NCBI GenBank assembly: GCA_020091685.1
Contig: CM034601.1
Coordinates: 2,046,920-2,110,919, forward strand
Reading direction: 5' to 3'
Length of the DNA: 64,000 nt
DNA from: Lutjanus erythropterus
Taxonomy: Eukaryota > Chordata > Actinopteri > Lutjaniformes > Lutjanidae
Part shown: positions 57,401-64,000 of the stretch, piece after piece
Layout of the letters: each line of letters starts with the position of its first letter
How positions within the stretch are numbered: position 1 is the first letter of the stretch
Position numbers and translations under genes: made by a program
Notes under the pieces: model-generated
What the model was told of the DNA's origin: nothing
Seen by the model: the letters and a program-made list of their open reading frames with translations, nothing else
Database searches by the model: none

Positions 57401-60400
57401 GACACACAGGTACAGCCCGGCGGTTTAACCCTGAAGGTTTCAACTGCGACGGCCCCACAGCTCCCTGCTGCCTCCCAATCTCAGTCCTCCTCTGCTGCTG
57501 TGGAGCAGCCCTCCGCCTTCACTCAGGTGCTGAGTCAGGTGTCCAAGGCTCCCAGCAGCACTCCACCTGTCGCAGCATCAGGCCTGTTTGAACTACTGAG
57601 CCAGAGCACCGCCCCCGCTGCTTCTTCAGCCTCTAACCCCGTCACTACTGCTCCGGCTCCAGCTACAGCTCCGGCTCCAGCTCCGGCTCCAGCTCCGGCC
57701 AGCAGCTCAGGGTCAGTCAGTAACACCAACCCTCTGCTGGCTTCAGGGTTCAAGCCCATCTTCGCTGTCACCACCACCACCTCCTCAGCTACACCAACCC
57801 CAGAGAGCAAACCTGCTGTCCAAACTTTCAAGCCCCTATTTGGAGACGCTGCTGCAGGTGGTGGCTTTGGACAGTCTCCATCCCTCTCCACTGCCACTAA
57901 CCCGGCCTCAACAGTGTCTTCAGGTACCACGCCCTCAATGTTTGGTGGATCAACAAGCAGCACCACAGCTGCCTCATCTGTTTTTCCAGGTTTGACCAAC
58001 GCCCCCACTGGCACCACCTCCACCGGCTCTGTCACCGCCACACAGCCCGCAGCCCCGCCAGCTGTGATATCCCTCTTCGGAAACTGGTCAGCACCATCCA
58101 CAGCAAGTACTAGCTCCGCCTCAACGCAGGCCCTGAATACAGGCAGCACATTTCAGTTTGGAGCTGCTGCTACCACCACCACCGCCGCTGCAGCTGCACC
58201 TGCACCTGCCCCTGCCCCTGCCCCTGCCCCTGCCCCCTCTGCTGTTACCACGACCTCTAGCAACGGCACCTTCCTGTTTGGTGCCACACAGCCAGATGCT
58301 CAAGCACCCACCCAGAAGGTGTACGCCTTTGGCCAGACAGCACCCACCCAGAACACAACCACTGCTTCATTTGGAGGCTTCGCGATGGCCAGCACAGCCT
58401 CCACCACCGCCGCCCCCACCACCCAGTCCACTTTCAGCTTCGGAAAGTCGTCATTTCAAGCGCCTGCAGCGCCATCAACCTTTGGCTCCTCTGCTGCAAC
58501 GGCGCCAAACCCGTTCACCTTCGGAGGTGGCGGAGCATCATCCACGCCTGCCTCTAACCCCGCACCAACCACTTTTGCTTTTGGGGCAGCTGCTGCCACC
58601 ACAGCACCCAGCTTTGGGACGCCAGCTAAACCAGCATTTGGAGCCAGCTCCACTGGTTTTTCTTTCGGTGCCACCACCGCCCCCTCCGCCGCTCCCTCAG
58701 CCACACTGAGCTTTGGTGCAGCGACCCAGACTCAGAGCTCCTCCACGGCCACCTTCACATTTGGCAGTGCTGCTCCTCAGCCAGCTCCATCCGGCCCCGC
58801 TCAGCCAGCACCCAGTGGGTTTAACTTTGGTGCTGGTATGCCGGTCCCACAGTTCGGAACACCAGTGTCCAATAATCCTGCACCGCAGATGGGAAGCTTC
58901 AACTTTGGGGCTGCTGCTACTGACAAACCAGCTTTTGGTAAGAAAAAAAGTTTTAATTTACTTCTTTTATATTTTAAATAGAGAAGATCTACAGTGAGAT
59001 CTCAGAAGCACAGTATTCGCTTTCACAATTATTCAAGGCATGTCTTTTTATTGGCAAATTATTTTCTGGATTTATCGATTAATAGTTGTTTGCCTATAAA
59101 ATGTCAGATAATGGTTAAAACTATTGATTTGTGTTTCCCAAAGCCAAGATGACGTCCTTAAATGTCCTCTTTTATTCACAACCCAAAGATACTCAGTTTA
59201 CTGTTACAGAGGAGTAAAGAAACCAAAATATATTCACTTTTAAGAAGCTGGATTCAAAGAATTTTGGCTTTTTTCTTTTTAAAAAAATGCACAAATCAAT
59301 TATCAAAATGGTTGGTGACTAATTTAATTATCTATTAATAATCGATTAATCGTTGCAGCTTTTCGGTGGTGTGCCAAGTAGACAGAGGATTTAAACACAG
59401 TCACAGCTGGTGCATGTGCCAGAGGTCCAGTTCGATTTAAGATATGATAGCGATGCCACGGTGAAGAAATTTTCCCACCAGTTAATAAACTTTACAGCGC
59501 CGGTGTTGCTGATTATACTGGACAAGAAAATAAGTGAGTTTGATCTTTAATGTTAGATCTGCAGATCTTCCCTTTACTTTGAACAAAACTATTGCTTAGA
59601 AGGTTTTTACTCAGTTTTGAGTTGGCAGGTCTGTGAAACTCACCTTACTCCAACAAGAGCAGTTGTAAAGTTAAGTTTACATTAATTACACTCACTTTAC
59701 TGACTTTTTTTGTCTGCCTGCACCCAACAACTGCTTGGCGATGCTGGGGTTCTGTATATTTGCCCTTTGAGCGTGTTTCAATTTGTACAACCATATCCAG
59801 GTGTCAATAAACAACCTCTGTATCATGGTGAAGTTATTTTTAACTTGGTTATTTGACTCCTTCTATCAGACTGAATTTCTGTTAAATGTTCAACTCCAAA
59901 CCAACTCCACCGTGGTCTACATTGTTTTGTTCGAAATCTAATGAATATCATTCAGGCTGACGTGAAATCAGATTCCAAACATTACTGTTCATACTGGCAA
60001 TTGTTTGCCAACTATTAAAGCTACCATGACTTTTGCCCTGTAGGCTCATGTTGCTGACAGTTAGATGGTTGCTGCCTTTGGGTGACAGATTACACCCCAC
60101 TTAAACAGTTTTCCCAGCCTTCGCCATTGTGTGTTAAGCACACTGAAATGGAGCAGACCCAATCGACTGATCTCAGTCATCACACAAGTCGATTAGTCGA
60201 ATCGGGTGTGCACTTGGCCGAAACAGAAACTCGCAGCCACACTGCCTTTTATGGAATAGTTTGGTCATATCTGCGGACAGGCAAATTCTGTGGGGTGTGA
60301 AAGTTTTTTTTTATTTCGACAAACCCTGCATGTTTTGATTGATCTGACCCCCAAAACCAATATTTGGTTAATAACTGGGGGTGGGAAATCTTTCTAAACA

Positions 60401-62122
60401 TCTCATTTTGATTTTTGCTTTCATCTTTTGATTCACAGTGGATTCTGAACTTGATGAATAGAAAAGGCAGCACTATTTTAGATTCTTTCTTCAGTAAAAT
60501 GGGTGTCAAACCATTTTCTTTTATTTCAGAAATTGTACTGCAGTCATTTGGGAGCCTGTCTGCCACTGCAGTCTGACTGCATGAGAATAATGAAACTGAT
60601 AACAATACCACTCTGAGTAACAATTCCTCATTTAATGCTAAAAACTCTTCATACAGAAACAGATCATAATTGAATAGGAACATTTGAACCCACATTACAG
60701 TACCATCCTTAGATTAAATTGGTATTTGGATGTTGCTTCAACAGCTGGTCTAAATTTGTTTCTCTCCCAGTAGAGTTCAGGTGTTGAGTCCTGGTTGTTT
60801 GTTTGGTTTAATCAAGTCGTGTGCTGCTCTCTCCGCAGGGACGTCTACCCCATCCTTTGGGCAGAGTGCTGCTGCAGGTCCACTTCCCTTTGGAAGTCCC
60901 GCAACTCCAGTCCAAGGCTTCAACGCTGTTCCTTTTGGTAGGTCATTAATGCTGTTTTGTTTTTTTTCTGATGGGATGGAGGCACTTGTGCCCAGCTGAT
61001 CTCTGTGCAACCAAAACTATAAAGGCCACGCAGTGTTTTTCTACAGAACCCCACAGAAAGGTTAAAGGCATTTAATGACACAGTAAACAGTAGTATCAGT
61101 TAGATGAAGACCTGCAGACTCCCAACATCTGACTGTGGTTTTCTCTGCTTTTACTATTTCTCCCTGCAATATTTAAAGCTGTTCCCCAGAGCAGAGTAGC
61201 AAGATGCTCGCCCTGTTTCTTTGACCCTATTTTACACCCGTATCACTAATAACTCTCAGCTCTGGTGCTTAACACTACTGAAGTTAGCTGAACCTCTCCC
61301 AAAAAACAAGACTCTGGCCAGGCTTCCTGTTTTGCTGTCCAGTGTGATCATCAGTACAGTTTCAGGAGCCAGGAGCTCATGCAGAAGCATCATGTGCAGC
61401 CCAAACTTTATGACCACGCCGTCCGTACAAACAGAATCACATGCTGTACATGGAGTCCATCTCACTTAATATATTGTTGGATCCCTATTTATGGTTATCA
61501 CAGAGAAGTCTCAATACTGCACTGGACTGTGATGATGTCCACTGTGATATCATATGGTTAATTCTTTTATTATCTTAATTATAAAAGGACTTTTACTGAC
61601 TGCTGCATTGTTTTTCTTTCAGTTGTTCATACATAATTCTCAAACATTGCCAAAGACAATTCATGCCAATAGAGCTGCAACGATTCAGCAAATAATTGAT
61701 GATTTTTTATTAAATTAAGCACCAACTATTTTGATATTTTTTTAGTTATTGTTTTCCTCCTTTTTGTTCATTTCAATTTTGTGATAAATATTTTATCAAG
61801 GACTTTTTATTGTAGTGTTATTGTACCTTTTTTAGTATCATTACATCCCATAACTAAAATAAATATGGAAGCTGTTTCTGATGAATCATTCTCAAATTTC
61901 CTGTGCAGCCTGACTTAAAGCAGCCACCCAGAAATAGATATTTATGTCTAAATGTTTGAAGTATAAAGAAATGTTAATGTTGGTTCTGAAAAATGACACT
62001 TCCTGTGTGTTTTATCATCAGGGTCTCCAGCGACTCCCTCCTTCTCCATCGGAGCCGGATCAAAACCATCTGGGGCGCGGCAGAGGCTGCAGGCGCGGAG
62101 GCAACACAACAGGAAGAAGTAA
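48451..62122 (+). CDS. pom121: Nuclear envelope pore membrane protein POM121
   Basis: Integral nucleoporin that anchors the pore complex to the pore membrane and carries FG repeats into the channel. Exons: 48451-48995, 50451-50660, 50904-51020, 52436-52516, 52641-52812, 52917-53005, 53091-53170, 54341-54462, 54573-54672, 56412-56687, 57396-58937, 60839-60937, 62022-62122. They total 1177 codons plus stop with all phases compatible. A hydrophobic stretch (residues about 8-43) is the membrane anchor. Family blocks follow: [100 protein letters not shown] and [19 protein letters not shown]. About 20 FG dipeptides lie in exons 11-12, and the basic end is [16 protein letters not shown]. The start at 48451 has a strong GCCGCCATG context; an in-frame ATG at 48421 would add ten residues. 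Exon 3 must use the TAG acceptor at 50901-50903, since the CAG nine bases earlier gives a stop. Confidence 0.96.
49427..49500 (+). mobile_element. AAAGGGACAGTTCACCC element end
   Basis: CCTTAAAGGGACAGTTCACC CCCAAATCAAAGACACTCAT; the family is also seen at 11425 and 42793. pom121 intron 1. Confidence 0.6.
57003..57115 (+). mobile_element. Partial AGTGTGTAAGATTTAG element
   Basis: GTCTAGTGTGTAAGATTTAG AGGAATTCATTG matches the left end of the 43430-43868 element. The right end is missing. pom121 intron before the large FG exon. Confidence 0.6.
57648..57705 (+). repeat. pom121: Coding minisatellite GCTCCGGCTCCA (Ala-Pro run)
   Basis: In-frame GCTCCG and GCTCCA units encode an Ala-Pro run within the FG exon. 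A second similar tract at 58192-58238 uses GCCCCT units. Such tracts usually vary in length between alleles. Confidence 0.85.
58192..58238 (+). repeat. pom121: Coding minisatellite GCCCCT (Ala-Pro run)
   Basis: About eight near-perfect hexamer units encode Ala-Pro repeats, in frame, in the FG exon. Confidence 0.85.
59035..59362 (+). mobile_element. AATCGATTAAT-type element, copy 5 (most complete)
   Basis: Runs from TTGGCAAATTATTTTCTGGA through ATCGATTAATAGTTGTTTGC, CAAGATGACGTCCTTAAATG, ACTGTTACAGAGGAGTAAAG, AAGAAGCTGGATTCAAAGAA to AATAATCGATTAATCGTTGC AGC. It shows the family plan best among the copies here. pom121 intron. Confidence 0.85.
61670..61785. mobile_element. Short AATCGATTAAT-type fragment
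   Basis: AGAGCTGCAACGATTCAGCA AATAATTGATGA and AACTATTTTGATATTTTTTT. A truncated copy of the same family. pom121 last intron. Confidence 0.5.
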
Positions 62123-63190
62123 CCTGCGACGTGTCCAGCACCGCTTTCCAGAGGACTTAAGCTGCTGCTGCTACAGCTAATCTGGCTAACATTGCTCTGT
62201 TCTAAGTCCAACATCCCCCACCCAGGCTGCCACCATGCCCTCTGCTTCCTCCTCCTCCTCCTCCTCTTCCTCCGGTGGGTTGAGCTGGCCGAAAACATTG
62301 CGTCTGCAGAGGAGTTAGAAAGAGCACACCAGCTTGCTGCGTTCATGCCGCCTGGACGACTACATGACCCAGTGAGGGAATGTAGCAGCACGGAGACAGA
62401 GTCTGATGTACTATACTTGAAGAGAGAGAAAAGACAGCTGAGTAGATCGATCCTGAACAAAAAGCATATCCAAAGTTCTCTTTCCTTTACAGTATGTGGA
62501 CACTCCCATTGGTTCGTCTTAAGGAGAAAGCTGAGTCAGGCAGAGACATGGAGCCTTGGCTCAAACATTTATTTTTTTACGTGAAGCGCTCACTGGTTTG
62601 TATGTTACCGAATATTTGAGTACATTATCTGAATGAGTGTGAACAGAGTGGAATGCACAGTTGATTCAGATAAGGTACACAACACTGCAGTGTAAATGTA
62701 AAGTTATGAGACGTTTGCATTTTAAATTATTTTTTTAATTGGCTCTCTGACCCTGTAAATGAATGATGTGTTTCTGCACTTAAATGTCTTAATGTAGGTA
62801 GTGCAGACCCTTTGTGTTCTTGTTTCATACTCTTTTGTCATTGCAAGCATTCCCAGAGTCCTCCTGTGGACGGCCTTTTTTTTTTTTTTTTTTTTTTGAT
62901 AGTGATTGCCAACACTGATGTAATTAGCAGGTCAGTATTTGGGTTAGGATGATTATTCTTGACATGTGCTGACAGAACCAAAGCCAATTCTTCAACTTCA
63001 TGCCTGTGAAAAGAATCTGTGATCTTTATCTCCTCTTTAAACCCTGAGATGTGTTTGTTTGTGCCAGACTACCTCTCTTTACTCCAGGCACTGAATCTGT
63101 GTGAATTCACTGAAAAAGATCAATTAGATTTGACCTTAAACTACTGTTAATAATACAGATGTACCTTTAATAAACAATGAGTTTTCAAAC
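62123..63190 (+). other. pom121: pom121 3' untranslated region
   Basis: Follows the TAA at 62120-62122. It includes a TCC-rich tract near 62240-62275 and an uninterrupted poly(T) run at 62877-62897. AATAAA at 63169-63174 gives a 3'UTR of about 1.07 kb. A further AATAAA at 63487-63492 would extend it. Confidence 0.6.
63169..63174 (+). terminator. pom121: Candidate polyadenylation signal of pom121
   Basis: AATAAA about 1.05 kb after the stop. The alternative at 63487-63492 is equally canonical. Confidence 0.5.
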
Positions 63191-63649
63191 ATCTGCACAG
63201 CAGTCATCCCCACTTCTGATATATCACAGTTACAATAGATTTACACCACAGATTTACTAAAAATACATTCTGATTTGAAGCTGAAATTCTCATTATAATG
63301 CAGGGATATTTGTCGTCTCTCGTGTCTCACTTGTGCCATGAGTTGAGGAATTTTGTCAAGCAAACATGAGAGCAAAGTCCATTGATGTCAGCAGTCAAAA
63401 GAATGATTTCTGTTCTCAATAATCACCTCTCCTTGTGAAAAGTGAGCAAGTATCTGATGCAGTTTTTTGATGGTTAATTTTGAAATAATAAAAACTGAAT
63501 TTTGGACGTGGATGTTCCAACAAGAACACATTCAACCCTTCAAGGTTCCATTCTTCTACTTTTCTCCCATGAGTGACTGATTTGGTTGAGTTCAGCTGTG
63601 TCCCAACTCCATGCTAACTGTATACATTGCATACTAAATATTCATATTA

Positions 63650-64000
63650 AATGGATAATGAGGATTATTTGAAGTAGTCAGTGTATTACCTGCAGTAGAT
63701 GGCGGTCTACATGCCCCCAGTTTGGGTCAGAGAGAGTCAGCAACAGTAGGTATTTTAGCCACCTAAGAAAAAATCACCAATCAGCTTATATGTACATTAT
63801 GTTCAGAATATTTTCACAGCTTTACCTTTCCATCAGACGGCCTCTTCAAACAGGAAATCACAGTTACATAAGTCAAATATGTCTCTCTTCAGATCAACAA
63901 GACTATATGGGCAAAAATGGTCATTTTACCTCGCAGAACATGGGAGTTTCTATCACTATCATGCTCTGTTAGTTTGTGTTGTTGTGTGAATTTAGTGAAT
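63650..64000. mobile_element. Fold-back element, copy C (cut by the window edge)
   Basis: GTCAGTGTATTACCTGCAGT AGATGGCGGTC at 63679-63709 repeats copy B almost base for base, followed by the same inner blocks (AGAGTCAGCAACAG, GTTACATAAGTCAAATATG, TTTTACCTCGCAGAACATG). Only the left half is in the window. Confidence 0.75.

Noticed and set aside
57535-58149. 204-residue antisense ORF across the pom121 FG exon
   Set aside because: It is the reverse of Ala, Pro, Thr and Ser codons, which rarely produce stops. It has no family similarity, and the sense strand is a verified exon.
58158-58709. 183-residue Pro/Leu-rich ORF in an alternative frame
   Set aside because: A frame-shifted reading of the same low-complexity codons (CC/GC-rich). 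No start context or homology.
62192-62584. 130-residue ORF after pom121
   Set aside because: Lies in the 3'UTR, begins in TCC-rich low-complexity sequence and shows no family features.
1-64000. A prokaryote-style defence, CRISPR or toxin system, or an endogenous virus
   Set aside because: The window is ordinary vertebrate euchromatin. No repeat-spacer array, viral gene or operon was found on either strand.

Overview
The window is nuclear DNA of a bony fish, probably a percomorph teleost. The evidence is compact vertebrate genes with GT-AG introns, teleost-type interspersed repeats and AT-rich introns, plus five conserved vertebrate genes rebuilt exon by exon. Four of the five open cleanly across all exons and close in frame at lengths typical of the family, which supports the splice sites given.

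Layout, left to right. (1) ap2b1 on the minus strand (coding 744-16670, 5' untranslated exon near 20.4 kb, 3'UTR to the left edge) encodes the beta2 subunit of the AP-2 clathrin adaptor. It includes a 42-nt optional microexon. (2) mks1 on the minus strand (21647-30167) encodes the B9-domain protein of the ciliary transition zone. (3) zw10 on the plus strand (31519-38881) encodes the shared subunit of the kinetochore RZZ complex and the ER tethering NRZ complex. It is divergent from mks1 across about 1.35 kb. (4) A G-protein-gated-type inward-rectifier K+ channel gene on the plus strand (coding 42466-47032) has an unusually long N terminus and an unusual pore-helix arginine. (5) pom121 on the plus strand (48451-62122) encodes the membrane-anchored FG nucleoporin.

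Introns and spacers hold decayed mobile DNA: a Tc1/mariner-like remnant (about 17.3-18.25 kb), long-inverted-repeat (fold-back) elements (24.4-25.6, 35.0-35.6 and 63.65 kb to the right edge), a 5'-truncated LINE tail inside one of them, many copies of short teleost non-autonomous elements, a NheI-site-rich minisatellite (44.16-44.67 kb), and simple repeats. The genes do not form a pathway: they serve endocytosis, ciliogenesis, mitosis and vesicle tethering, K+ conductance and the nuclear pore. I see no bacterial-type system, CRISPR array, rRNA or tRNA gene. The observations most worth a second look are the K+ channel's pore sequence, long N terminus and overlapping upstream ORF; the GCTAGC/GTTAGC motif clusters beside three of the five gene starts; and the fold-back element family.
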